A stretch of 64,000 bases of DNA from Lactobacillaceae bacterium (lineage in GTDB: Bacteria; Bacillota; Bacilli; Lactobacillales; Lactobacillaceae). Position numbers and translations under genes: made by a program. Shown in pieces: positions 8,634-17,086 of this stretch (its first letter is position 1; each line of letters starts with the position of its first letter). The stretch is from contig JAITDY010000057.1 in assembly GCA_031282325.1 (NCBI GenBank), positions 1-64,000 of the forward strand, in the 5' to 3' direction. The notes under the pieces were generated by a model that worked only from the letters and a program-made list of their open reading frames with translations, did not search any database and was not told the DNA's origin.

Positions 8634-9759
8634 AGTAAGCCCCAACAGCTAATATCATTAAAGTTATTAACATAAAAAATGCATAATAGTCCATTTTTTT
8701 ATTTTCATTTATACTATTTTGAATTAAAAGAATTGCCATTAATGGTCTAGTAATAAATAAAATAGTTGAACTTAAATTAAGGAAAAATAAATATTTTATT
8801 GAAACTCCTAAAACCAAAAACTGTATAAATTGAATTGTAATTATAAATATCCATGCAATAAAAGCGGACTTATAAACTACTTTTTTAATTGCTTTTAGGC
8901 CGATTAATTTTTTATAATTTAATATCGGTTTACTAATAAAATTAGGTGTTAATAGCAAAGAACTAATTATCGAAATAATTAATGTCTTACTTAACGGACT
9001 GATAGAAAAATATCTTAAAACTAGGGCTGGCGCAAACAGCCAGATAGCACTTCCGCGGATATTTTTTTCAATAAAATCAAAAGTAAGTCTATTAAAAAAA
9101 TGATTTGAATTAATAGTATTTTTGTCGCTAATGAAAGGTAGATACTTTTTAAAGATGTCGATAATCATATACATTAATAAACTAAGTAAAATTATCATTG
9201 TAATTATTTGTGAATTTGTTTTATTTATGTTAAATAAGCTAATTTCATTTTTATTGAAAACAATAAACACGTACGTACCAAGCCAAATAAATAAATATTG
9301 TAATACCCACGGATACTTATTTTGAAAAGTAATTTGGTTTTTTATTTTCAATGAAGTAGTTTTTAAATAGACATAGAAAATAGAAATAACCGAAATCATA
9401 ATAAGAAGAAAAGTATTTGTTAGATTATTAAAATAAAAAACAACATTTAAATCAACTAATAGAATTAATAAAAGTATAAAAATGGAATAATAAATAGCTA
9501 ATAATTTTAAATTTTTTTTCTTTTCAAATTGAGTGAAATTGTTTCCTAATAAAAAATCTAGGTTTTTAATTTTTTGATTGCCTAAAATTCCTTGCCTAGA
9601 TAAAATAAAAAATGAAACTATCAAGAGAAATATTTGCGATCCAAAAAAATAAGAAAAATCATTTTTGTGTTGACTAAGATAAACGCCTACGACTAAAAAA
9701 GCAACTAGATAAATTAAAAGTCGTGCACTTAAATAAAAAAATAGATAACGGATCGCCAA
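8623..9759 (-). CDS. Polytopic membrane protein of the bacteriocin-type cluster, 378 residues
   Basis: About ten hydrophobic helices with short charged loops; no soluble domain and no recognised motif. Its place between the precursor and the SpoIIM-like/ATPase pair is where circular-bacteriocin clusters carry their large membrane protein (the maturation/secretion factor), which is usually longer, around 550 residues. The frame has no ATG at its beginning: the first usable codon is TTG at 9759, without a clear ribosome site, and in-frame ATT codons lie a little upstream before a TAA. An ATG at 9805 opens a different frame that closes after ten codons just past a run of seven T. A frameshifted or non-ATG start is therefore possible. 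Confidence 0.6.
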   Translation of the reverse strand: MAIRYLFFYLSARLLIYLVAFLVVGVYLSQHKNDFSYFFGSQIFLLIVSFFILSRQGILGNQKIKNLDFLLGNNFTQFEKKKNLKLLAIYYSIFILLLILLVDLNVVFYFNNLTNTFLLIMISVISIFYVYLKTTSLKIKNQITFQNKYPWVLQYLFIWLGTYVFIVFNKNEISLFNINKTNSQIITMIILLSLLMYMIIDIFKKYLPFISDKNTINSNHFFNRLTFDFIEKNIRGSAIWLFAPALVLRYFSISPLSKTLIISIISSLLLTPNFISKPILNYKKLIGLKAIKKVVYKSAFIAWIFIITIQFIQFLVLGVSIKYLFFLNLSSTILFITRPLMAILLIQNSINENKKMDYYAFFMLITLMILAVGAYYAS

Positions 9760-9841
9760 AATTGATCTAATTCTAAAAGAAATAAATTTGTTTTAAAAAA
9801 AGCATTTTTATTTAATTTATATTGCAAGGAGAAAATATTTT

Positions 9842-10306
9842 TCATTTTTGCAAGACCAACCCAACTATCATCATCGATAAATTAAATAGATAAAAGAGGC
9901 TTATCGGCCAAATAATTTGTTTAATAGAAAAGGATTGTTTTAAAAATATAAAAATTATAAAAAGATACAGAATTAAAACCGGATTTACAAGAGATAGAAC
10001 TGAAATATCTAAATTGATTTTTTGTAAAAAAAGAAAGAATAAGGTATTTAAAAAAAGATATATAGCAAAAGTATTTTTAATTATTTGAATGTCGTCGCTA
10101 GTCGGTTTTAAAAACAATTTTAGAAAAAATAAAAAAATTGCTTGATTAATCAAAAAAGAAATAATAATTGAAAATAAGCCTAAAAGCAGCATTAAATATT
10201 GAATTGAAACGGAACTACTCAAACTCAAAAGATTAAGCGATGAGATTAATAAAATTAGAATTAAAAAAATCCACTGGGGACTTTTTCTTTTTAAGATATT
10301 TACCAT
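9842..10306 (-). CDS. Four-helix membrane protein of the bacteriocin-type cluster, 154 residues
   Basis: Hydrophobic throughout, with about four helices and a basic N-terminus (NILKRKSPQW). No family recognised by motif. It lies 28 bp after the precursor peptide gene. Circular-bacteriocin loci usually contain one extra membrane protein of 150-175 residues next to the precursor, and this fits by size and position. No strong Shine-Dalgarno is visible; only AGAAG lies before the ATG. Production or immunity role is inference. No small cationic immunity peptide of about 50 residues was found in the cluster, so this protein could also provide immunity. Confidence 0.6.
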   Translation of the reverse strand: MVNILKRKSPQWIFLILILLISSLNLLSLSSSVSIQYLMLLLGLFSIIISFLINQAIFLFFLKLFLKPTSDDIQIIKNTFAIYLFLNTLFFLFLQKINLDISVLSLVNPVLILYLFIIFIFLKQSFSIKQIIWPISLFYLFNLSMMIVGLVLQK

Positions 10307-10333
10307 TTATTTAAACTTCTAATTGTGGTCATT

Positions 10334-10630
10334 TTAAAAACCAACAACCCAACTACCCTTAAAATTTTGCGAAGCTAGATAAGCAATTCCAAACTGAAGA
10401 AATATATTAACGGCCCAACCCCAGCCACCAGTGGCGGCTGAAAAGGCTGCTCTGACTGTACTACCAGCTTTCCACAATGTATAAGCTTGTTTGATAACTG
10501 CAATAATTTTTATATCTTTCATTCCTAAAGCACCGGATAAGAAGATAGGTCCAGAAGCTAAAAACATTACCATTAACGATGCTATTTTTAATCCGTTTGT
10601 CTTGACTTGATTAAGTTTTAATTGATTCAT
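10334..10630 (-). CDS. Candidate circular-bacteriocin precursor, 98 residues
   Basis: A short basic start (MNQLKLNQVKTNGLK) leads into a hydrophobic leader-like stretch up to about residue 36. The rest (from about M37, 62 residues) is hydrophobic and helical, with net charge about +5, Trp at 53, 70, 72 and 94, a helix break at KAGSTV (54-59), a GGWGW turn (68-72) and a hydrophobic C-terminus (WVVGF). Length, charge, absence of Cys and the helix-AG-helix-GG-helix pattern resemble AS-48/circularin-type head-to-tail cyclised bacteriocins, whose mature forms have 58-70 residues and whose leaders vary widely. The ATG follows AAAGGG, which overlaps the phoU stop 16 bp away. The neighbours (SpoIIM-like protein, ATPase, membrane proteins) support the call. 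The cleavage site is not determined; another class of hydrophobic bacteriocin remains possible. Confidence 0.6.
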   Translation of the reverse strand: MNQLKLNQVKTNGLKIASLMVMFLASGPIFLSGALGMKDIKIIAVIKQAYTLWKAGSTVRAAFSAATGGWGWAVNIFLQFGIAYLASQNFKGSWVVGF

Positions 10631-10645
10631 ATTATTTTTTCCCTT

Positions 10646-11332
10646 TTAAATAAATGTAGATGAACCCGGGTTTAACTCCACAATTTTTCCGGTTCGTTTA
10701 TAAACGATCCATTCAGCGATATCTGTTGCTTGATCAGCAATACGATTAATGTAACCAGCGACTACTAAATAGTCGGCTCCAGAATCAATTGTGTCGGCAT
10801 TATTTTTCATAGCTTCCAAGACTGTTTTTCGAATTTGAATTACTGATTCCGAAATCTTATCTGCCGCTTCGGCTGCCTTGATTCCTTCAGTAGCATCATC
10901 AGCAACATAAGCTTCTAAAACTTTATCGACTGCATGGGTAGTAGCCGATCCCATTTCAGAAATTTGGCGTTCAACACTATTGATACGAATATCGTTTTTA
11001 TTACGATTTTTGACACGAATAGTTGATTGGGCAATATTACGAGCATAATCCCCCATCCTCTCCAAAGTTCCAACTGATTTTAAAATCGTAATTACTTCTC
11101 GTAACTCGATTGTAACCGGCTGATATAGGGCAATAATTTCAAAAACTTTTTTTTCAATTGCCGCTTCACGGTCATTAATTTCATGATCACGATTATTAAT
11201 TTCTTGGGCTGTATCGACATCATGAGCCATAAAGGAGACAACTGCTTTATCAACAGTACGTGCCACCATTTTTCCCATTTCAATAAATTGATTATCTAAA
11301 TCTGCTAATTCTTCATCAAATAGTCTGCGCAT
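10646..11332 (-). CDS. phoU: Phosphate transport regulator PhoU
   Basis: 228 residues, two PhoU-type three-helix bundles with metal-binding acidic motifs (ERMGDYARNIAQ at about 90-101 and NRIADQATDIAEW at about 191-203). It dampens Pst activity and phosphate signalling at the membrane. Last standard gene of the pst operon: its start overlaps the pstB stop. The next gene on the strand is the bacteriocin-type precursor, 16 bp further, with no terminator. No two-component PhoP/PhoR pair is seen in the window. Confidence 0.95.
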   Translation of the reverse strand: MRRLFDEELADLDNQFIEMGKMVARTVDKAVVSFMAHDVDTAQEINNRDHEINDREAAIEKKVFEIIALYQPVTIELREVITILKSVGTLERMGDYARNIAQSTIRVKNRNKNDIRINSVERQISEMGSATTHAVDKVLEAYVADDATEGIKAAEAADKISESVIQIRKTVLEAMKNNADTIDSGADYLVVAGYINRIADQATDIAEWIVYKRTGKIVELNPGSSTFI

Positions 11333-12093
11333 TATCCAAACCTCCCAGTTACAAAATCTTCTGTTTCTCTTTCTTTAGGATACAAGAATATATTCTTTGT
11401 GTCATCTACTTCGATTAAATTACCATCCATAAAAAATGCAGTGGTATCAGCAATTCTTTTTGCTTGTTGCATATTATGCGTAACAATTATAATTGAATAA
11501 TTTTTACCTAATTCAATTAAACTGTCTTCAACGCTTCGCCCAGATATTGGATCTAAGGCTGAAGTCGGTTCATCGAGTAATAAAATATCCGGACGCGTAG
11601 CTAATGAACGGGCAATAATAATTCTTTGCTGCTGGCCACCAGACAAACCCAAGGCATTTTGATCTAGTCTATCTTTAACGTCATCCCAAATAGCTGCTTG
11701 CTTTAGTGCTTCCTCTACACGCTCATCAATTTCATCTTTTTTAATTTTATTATTGAGTTTTAATCCAAAAGCTACATTTTCAAAAATACTAAATGGAAAA
11801 GGAGAAGGCTGTTGAAAGACCATTCCAATATTAGTTCTAAGTTGAACTAAATCAGTATTGTCAGCATAAATATTTTTACCTTTATAAAGGAATTCTCCAG
11901 TTACTTTGACATTCGGATCCAGATCATGCAAACGATTGATAGATCGTAAATAAGTAGATTTTCCGGAACCAGAAGGGCCAATTAAAGCTGTGATCCCAAC
12001 TTCAGGAAACGATAAATTAATTCCGTGTAGTGCTTCTTTTTGTCCATAATATAATCGAACATTTTTCGTTGTTAAAATTTTATTTTTTGTCAT
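11332..12093 (-). CDS. pstB: Phosphate ABC transporter ATPase, second copy
   Basis: 253 residues. Walker A GPSGSGKSTYLRS (about 38-50), Q-loop MVFQQPSPFPFSI, signature LSGGQQQR, Walker B ILLLDEPTSALDP and the switch VTHNMQQA are all present. It energises PstC/PstA. The upstream gene is a second, different PstB; tandem pstB genes are common in Firmicutes. Starts and stops overlap by single bases on both sides, so it is read in one transcript with phoU. Confidence 0.97.
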   Translation of the reverse strand: MTKNKILTTKNVRLYYGQKEALHGINLSFPEVGITALIGPSGSGKSTYLRSINRLHDLDPNVKVTGEFLYKGKNIYADNTDLVQLRTNIGMVFQQPSPFPFSIFENVAFGLKLNNKIKKDEIDERVEEALKQAAIWDDVKDRLDQNALGLSGGQQQRIIIARSLATRPDILLLDEPTSALDPISGRSVEDSLIELGKNYSIIIVTHNMQQAKRIADTTAFFMDGNLIEVDDTKNIFLYPKERETEDFVTGRFG

Positions 12094-12926
12094 TAGCCAA
12101 AATTCCCCGCTACGTAATCACTGGTTAATTTAACCTTGGGTCGTGTAAAAATTTTTCTCGTTAAATCGTATTCAATAACATTTCCCATATGAAAAAAAGC
12201 TGTATAGTCACTAACACGGGCGGCCTGTTGCATGTTATGCGTAACGACAATAATCGTATAATCCTTTTTTAAATTGACCATCGTTTCCTCGACTTGCATG
12301 GTAGATTTAGGATCGAGGGCCGATGCTGGTTCATCAAGCAATAAAATATCTGGCTTCAAAGCTAAGGCACGAGCTATAACTAATCGTTGTTGTTGCCCTC
12401 CAGATAAGGATAAGGCCGATTTGTTTAATTCATCTTTTACTTGGTCCCAAAGTGCAGCTTGTTTCAAAGAACTTTCAACAATTTCATCTAATTGATTTTT
12501 AGTATATTTTGCTCGTTGGGTAAGTGCAAAAGTAATATTATTGTAAATTGATTTTGCAAATGGATTTGGTCGTTGAAACACCATCCCAATTCTTCGACGT
12601 ACTTCAAACTTATCAATTGACGGATCGTTAATATTGACACCATGATATAAAATTTGTCCGCCAATCAAAGTATTTTCACCATGAATTAGATTTAGGGAAC
12701 GTAAGAAAGTTGATTTTCCAGAACCAGATGCTCCAATCAAACTTGTAATTTTATTGGTTTCAAACGCAAGATTAGTTTTATTTAAGGCATTTTTTTTGCC
12801 ATTATAAGATATAGTTAAATCTTTGGTTTCGATTGCCCTTTGATGCTTGGAACTTAAATTAATAACATATTTCTCAATTTCAACTTCATTTTTAATTGAT
12901 TCAACTATTTTATTTCTTGATACCAT
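12093..12926 (-). CDS. pstB: Phosphate ABC transporter ATPase, first copy
   Basis: 277 residues; about 25 residues longer at the N-terminus than the other PstB. Walker A GASGSGKSTFLRS, Q-loop MVFQRPNPFAKSI, signature LSGGQQQR and Walker B ILLLDEPASALDP are intact. The two PstB copies differ throughout, so this is an old duplication. It may work as a heterodimer with the other copy or as a separate ATPase. Confidence 0.97.
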   Translation of the reverse strand: MVSRNKIVESIKNEVEIEKYVINLSSKHQRAIETKDLTISYNGKKNALNKTNLAFETNKITSLIGASGSGKSTFLRSLNLIHGENTLIGGQILYHGVNINDPSIDKFEVRRRIGMVFQRPNPFAKSIYNNITFALTQRAKYTKNQLDEIVESSLKQAALWDQVKDELNKSALSLSGGQQQRLVIARALALKPDILLLDEPASALDPKSTMQVEETMVNLKKDYTIIVVTHNMQQAARVSDYTAFFHMGNVIEYDLTRKIFTRPKVKLTSDYVAGNFG

Positions 12927-13816
12927 TATTTACCTGCCGTCATTTTTTTATATATTTTATTGCCTAAGTATCTAGCTAAAAAATTAAAAATAAAAACTAA
13001 AATTAATAGAACTGCCGAACTACCAGCCGATATTTTAGTAGCGTCTGGGATTGTGGCTTCAGAATTAATTTTCCAAATGTGGACTGCTAGCGTTTCTGCC
13101 GGTCTCATTGGATTAATTGGGCTATGGGGAGAAAAGGGATTTAAATTAAGCCAATCTAAATTAGGCGATGATTGGCCAGCGGTAAAAATTAATGCAGCTG
13201 CTTCACCTAAAACTCTACCGGATGCTAGTACAATTCCAGTAATAATACTTGGCAAGGCCGCAGGCAAAATAACGTGAATTACTGTTTCAAAACGAGAAAT
13301 GCCCAAAGCCGCCCCCGCTTCTCTTTGCAAATTAGGAATGGCTGCCAATGAATTTTCAATTGAACGCGTTAATAGGGGTAAATTAAAAAAAGTTAGCGCG
13401 ATCGAACCTGAAAGAATTGAAAAACCAAAATTAAATTTTAAAACAAAAAACATAAATCCAAATAAACCTACAACAATCGAAGGCAAGGAACTTAAAACTT
13501 CAATGGCAGTTTTTAACACACTGATAAAATCATTTTTTGGAGCATATTCATTTAAATAAATTGCGGCACCTAAAGCAATTGGAATAGAAATTATCATTGA
13601 TAAAATTAATAAATAAATCGTATTAAAAAGCTGAACAGAAATTCCGCCACCAGCTTCAAAAGTTTTTGAGGGACTAGCAATAAATTTCCAAGATATTTCT
13701 GGAATTCCATTAATTAAAATATTACTCACTAAAAATAAAAGTATTAAGGCAACTATAATTGCTATCGCATAGATAAAGGAAATAGCCAATTTATTAATTT
13801 GTTTTGAATTAAACAT
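12926..13816 (-). CDS. pstA: Phosphate ABC transporter permease PstA
   Basis: 296 residues with six predicted membrane helices. The ATPase-coupling loop (EAGAALGISRFETVIHVILPAA, about residues 166-187) is typical of importer permeases. It pairs with PstC to form the phosphate channel. It overlaps pstC by 8 bp and pstB by 1 bp. Confidence 0.95.
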   Translation of the reverse strand: MFNSKQINKLAISFIYAIAIIVALILLFLVSNILINGIPEISWKFIASPSKTFEAGGGISVQLFNTIYLLILSMIISIPIALGAAIYLNEYAPKNDFISVLKTAIEVLSSLPSIVVGLFGFMFFVLKFNFGFSILSGSIALTFFNLPLLTRSIENSLAAIPNLQREAGAALGISRFETVIHVILPAALPSIITGIVLASGRVLGEAAALIFTAGQSSPNLDWLNLNPFSPHSPINPMRPAETLAVHIWKINSEATIPDATKISAGSSAVLLILVFIFNFLARYLGNKIYKKMTAGK

Positions 13817-14744
13817 TATTTTTCATTTCCCCTTTTTTCCCAATTTTTCTAATTATTAAATTGAAAACTAGCGACATAAGCAATAAAATCATCGCTAAAG
13901 ACCATAGGACATCATTTTGTAAGGAACCTTCAGTAGTATTTCCAATACCTTGGGTTAAAACTGATGTTAATGTAGCCGCCGGGCTTAAGGCGTTTTGTGG
14001 AATAACTGGTGAATTACCAACCACCATTTGAACAGCTAAGGCTTCCCCAAATGCTCGGGATAAGCCAAAAACAATGGCTGTTAAAATTCCCGGTATAGCT
14101 GAACGCAAAACTACCTTATAGATAGTTTGCCAAGGAGTCGCCCCAATTGAATATGCAGACTCACGATAAATTTTCGGAACATTATTTAAAGCATCGATAC
14201 TCATTGAAGTAATAGTAGGTAAAATCATTACAAATAATACAATTATTCCAGATAATATACCAAAACCAGAACCACCAAATGTGTTTCTGACGAATGGAAC
14301 TATCACTGTTAATCCAATAAAACCATAAACTACTGAAGGGATCCCAACTAGCAATTCAATAACAGATTGCATAATTTTTGCACCACGTTGATTTGAAACT
14401 TCGGTCATAAAAATTGCTGTTCCAATTGCAAAAGGGGCGGCTACTAGAGCGCTTAACAAGGTAATTACAAAACTACCAAAAATCATCGGTAATGCTCCAA
14501 CTAATGGATTGTTATTTTTATCAACGTTATTTGGTTGCCAATCTGTACCGAATAAAAAACGAAAGGGATTAATTTTATCTAAAGTAAAAGTAGTTAGTCC
14601 CCGCGAAATTACAAAAAATAAAATAGCAACAACTGTAATTCCAATTAAGATTAAGGCACTCAGACTTAAATATTTACCAAAAATATCTTTTTTACTTGCA
14701 ACAGATTTCTTAGTTAACTGTTTAAATAATTCATTTTGTTCCAT
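13809..14744 (-). CDS. pstC: Phosphate ABC transporter permease PstC
   Basis: 311 residues, six membrane helices. It carries the conserved NPFRFLFGTDWQPN after helix 1 and the coupling loop RESAYSIGATPWQTIYKVVL. Partner of PstA. It starts exactly at the pstS stop, so the two are coupled. Confidence 0.95.
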   Translation of the reverse strand: MEQNELFKQLTKKSVASKKDIFGKYLSLSALILIGITVVAILFFVISRGLTTFTLDKINPFRFLFGTDWQPNNVDKNNNPLVGALPMIFGSFVITLLSALVAAPFAIGTAIFMTEVSNQRGAKIMQSVIELLVGIPSVVYGFIGLTVIVPFVRNTFGGSGFGILSGIIVLFVMILPTITSMSIDALNNVPKIYRESAYSIGATPWQTIYKVVLRSAIPGILTAIVFGLSRAFGEALAVQMVVGNSPVIPQNALSPAATLTSVLTQGIGNTTEGSLQNDVLWSLAMILLLMSLVFNLIIRKIGKKGEMKNNV

Positions 14745-15640
14745 TATTGAACAATTCCTTCTGCATTTTTTTCAACTTCCATATCCTTTAATGGTATGTA
14801 CCCCATTTTAGATAAAATCGTTTTTTGAACATTCTTACTTAAAAAGAAATCGATAAATTTTTTTACATTTCCCTTAGCTTTTCCTTTGGTATACATATGT
14901 TCATAGGCCCAAATTTTCCAATTATTATTTTCAACATTAGAGGCAATTGGTTTTGTATGATCAATTGTTAAAGATTTTATTCCTTTTCCATAAACCTCAC
15001 CAAAACCTAAATAAGAAATAGAGCCTGGGGTTGAAGCTACAATTCGACGAACTGTTCCATTAGAATCTTGTTCTTGAGATTTAAGCACATTTTCTCCTTT
15101 TTGTAAAACAATACTTTCAAAAACAGTTCTCGATCCAGAACCACTAGCGCGATTTATAACCACAATTGGTTGGTCGTTGCCTCCTAATTCTTTCCAGTTT
15201 GTAATCTTACCTGTAAAGATATCGTGTAATTGTTGCATTGATAAGTTGGCAATTTTAATTTTATTGTTGACTACTGGCGTAAACCCAACAACTGCTACTT
15301 TATGATCCACTAATTTTTTAGCATCGATGCCATCTTTTTGTTCCGCAAAAACATCTGAATTTCCAATTTGCACAGATCCAGCTTGAACTTGTGTAAGCCC
15401 AGCTCCTGAGCCACCGCCTTGAACATTGATTATTATTTTGGGATTTTCATTTTGAAAATAGTCAGCCGCTCTTTCTGCTAACGGTTGCAAAGCTGTAGAA
15501 CCAACTATTAAAATATTATTTTCATTTTCATTAATTTTTCCATTATTTAAATTAGAAGTTATTTCACGATGTGTACTTCCATAAAACAAGAAAATGGCAA
15601 TTACTATAAAACTTACAATTTTAATTAAGGTTTTTTTCAA
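14744..15640 (-). CDS. pstS: Phosphate-binding protein PstS without lipobox
   Basis: 298 residues, extracellular phosphate receptor. Phosphate-binding loops are visible: VGSTALQPLAE, GGGSGAGLTQ and NRASGSGSRT. The N-terminus (KKTLIKIVSFIVIAIFLFYGS) is hydrophobic but holds no cysteine, so this is not a lipoprotein as in most Gram-positives; it is probably held by an uncleaved signal anchor. A GAGG ribosome site and a good promoter (15706-15734) lie upstream. First gene of the pst operon. Confidence 0.95.
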   Translation of the reverse strand: MKKTLIKIVSFIVIAIFLFYGSTHREITSNLNNGKINENENNILIVGSTALQPLAERAADYFQNENPKIIINVQGGGSGAGLTQVQAGSVQIGNSDVFAEQKDGIDAKKLVDHKVAVVGFTPVVNNKIKIANLSMQQLHDIFTGKITNWKELGGNDQPIVVINRASGSGSRTVFESIVLQKGENVLKSQEQDSNGTVRRIVASTPGSISYLGFGEVYGKGIKSLTIDHTKPIASNVENNNWKIWAYEHMYTKGKAKGNVKKFIDFFLSKNVQKTILSKMGYIPLKDMEVEKNAEGIVQ

Positions 15641-15705
15641 AATATTAATCCTCAGGTTGTGCTATGCGCTCTAGTTTAGTTCTTAGATCTTAATTCTATG
15701 CGTAT

Positions 15706-15734
15706 TTTATATCTATAATTTTAACAGTTTGCAA
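15706..15734 (-). promoter_or_regulatory. Promoter of the pst operon
   Basis: On the minus strand TTGCAA (15729-15734) and TATAAA (15706-15711) are separated by 17 bp, about 65 bp before the pstS start. No obvious PhoP-box repeat was seen next to it. Confidence 0.7.
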
Positions 15735-15764
15735 TATTAGATTGTAGCTTTTTAACAAGAAAAA

Positions 15765-16881
15765 CTATTTCGGATTTTTTAGGGATAATTTCCATTGCAA
15801 ATATGAATTTATAAATGGATCGATTTCTCCATCCATCACTTTTTGTGGATCATTAAACTCAAAATTAGTGCGATGATCTTTGACTAATTTATAAGGCTGA
15901 AAAACATAGGAACGAATTTGTGATCCCCAGCCATTTTCTAATTGCGTCCCTGTTAATTGAGCTCTTTGTTCTTCTTGTTTTTGTAATTCTATTTGATATA
16001 GTTTGGATTTCAACATATTCATTGCAATTTCTCGATTCCCATATTGAGTTCGATCAATCTGACTTGCAACAACAATTCCAGTTGGGAGATGAGTTAAACG
16101 GACCGCCGTGGAAACTTTATTAACGTTTTGACCACCGGCCCCACCTGCTCGATAAACATCCATTTTAACATCAGAATCTTTAATATCGATTTCAATCGTG
16201 TTGTCTAATTCAGGCATGACATCAATTGAAACAAAGCTAGTATGACGACGTCCAGCGGAATCAAATGGACTAATACGGACAAAACGATGAACACCTTTTT
16301 CACTTCTTAAAAAACCGTATGCATTGTGGCCTTCAATTCTAAGAGTGGCAGAATCAATACCTGCAACATCGCCTGTTTGATAATCCATTACTTCAACTTT
16401 AAAATTATGTGCTTGGGCCCAACGAGTATACATACGATATAAGTTCTCGCCCCAATCAGTAGATTCAGTGCCACCTGAGCCGGGGTGAATTTCTAAAATA
16501 GCATTATTGGCATCATATGGCTCAGTTAGTAATTGTTGTAGGTTATAAGAAACGATTTCATTTTGTAATTGATTAATACCAGTATTTAATTCAGCAAATA
16601 AATCTGGATCATTTTCTAATTGCAATAATTCTAAAGTTGCAGATAATTCTTCATATTGGTTAGCCAAAGATAAAAAAGAATCACGACGTGTTTTCAATAC
16701 ATTGGTTTGATCAATAATTTTTTGTGCTTTTTCATTATTATTCCAAAAATCTGGTTCGGCCATTATGTCTTCATTTTCAGAAATTGAATCATTTAATGAT
16801 TCTAAGTCAAAGCGACCCCCTGAAATTATTTATTTGTGAATTTATTTCTTCAAGTATTTTTTTTGCTTCAAATAGTTCCAT
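15765..16881 (-). CDS. prfB: Peptide chain release factor 2 (programmed +1 frameshift)
   Basis: Ends translation at UGA and UAA. The first 24 codons run from the ATG at 16881 (GGAG upstream) to an in-frame TGA at 16807-16809. A +1 shift at CTT-TGA-C then continues in the frame ending at 15765, giving about 371 residues. The GGQ motif (GAGGQNVNKVSTAVRLTH) that triggers peptide release and the RF2 anticodon-like tripeptide region are present in the second frame. Neighbours: pstS downstream, tRNA-Ser upstream. The ftsEX genes that often follow prfB in lactobacilli are not here. Confidence 0.97.
16806..16821 (-). promoter_or_regulatory. RF2 autoregulatory +1 frameshift site
   Basis: On the minus strand AGGGGG (16816-16821), an internal Shine-Dalgarno-like element, is followed by TCG CTT TGA C. 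This matches the classical prfB slippery site (AGGGGG-nnn-CTT-TGA-C). When RF2 is scarce the ribosome slips from CTT to TTT and continues with GAC. Confidence 0.95.
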
Positions 16882-16920
16882 TGATGTTTCTCCTTTTTGC
16901 CTTTTACTGTGCGAAATATA

Positions 16921-16950
16921 TAAAAAAACAACCAAAAATTGGCTGTTATT
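16921..16950 (-). terminator. Terminator after tRNA-Ser
   Basis: On the minus strand AACAGCCAA and TTGGTTGTT form a stem followed by TTTTTTT, directly behind the tRNA and before prfB. Confidence 0.8.
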
Positions 16951-16951
16951 T

Positions 16952-17039
16952 TGGATGACATGGGATTCGAACCCACGCGCCAGTTTCCCGACCTACTACC
17001 TTTCCAAGGTAGCCCCTTCAGCCTCTTGGGTAATCATCC
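16952..17039 (-). tRNA. tRNA-Ser (anticodon GGA)
   Basis: Acceptor GGATGAT pairs with GTCATCC (one G-T wobble); anticodon stem CTACC/GGTAG with loop TTGGAAA gives GGA, reading UCC/UCU. A long variable arm (class II) and the T-loop GTTCGAATC are present. CCA is not encoded. Confidence 0.95.
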
Positions 17040-17049
17040 GAACTTAATA

Positions 17050-17055
17050 ATTATA
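17050..17055 (-). promoter_or_regulatory. -10 element of tRNA-Ser
   Basis: A perfect TATAAT on the minus strand about 10 bp before the tRNA 5' end. The matching -35 is poor. Confidence 0.5.
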
Positions 17056-17086
17056 ACAATCTCAGTTAATAATTATTAAATTATAT

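Noticed and set aside
11092..11283. Small reading frame inside phoU
   Set aside because: It overlaps phoU fully in another frame, has no ribosome site and an unnatural composition.
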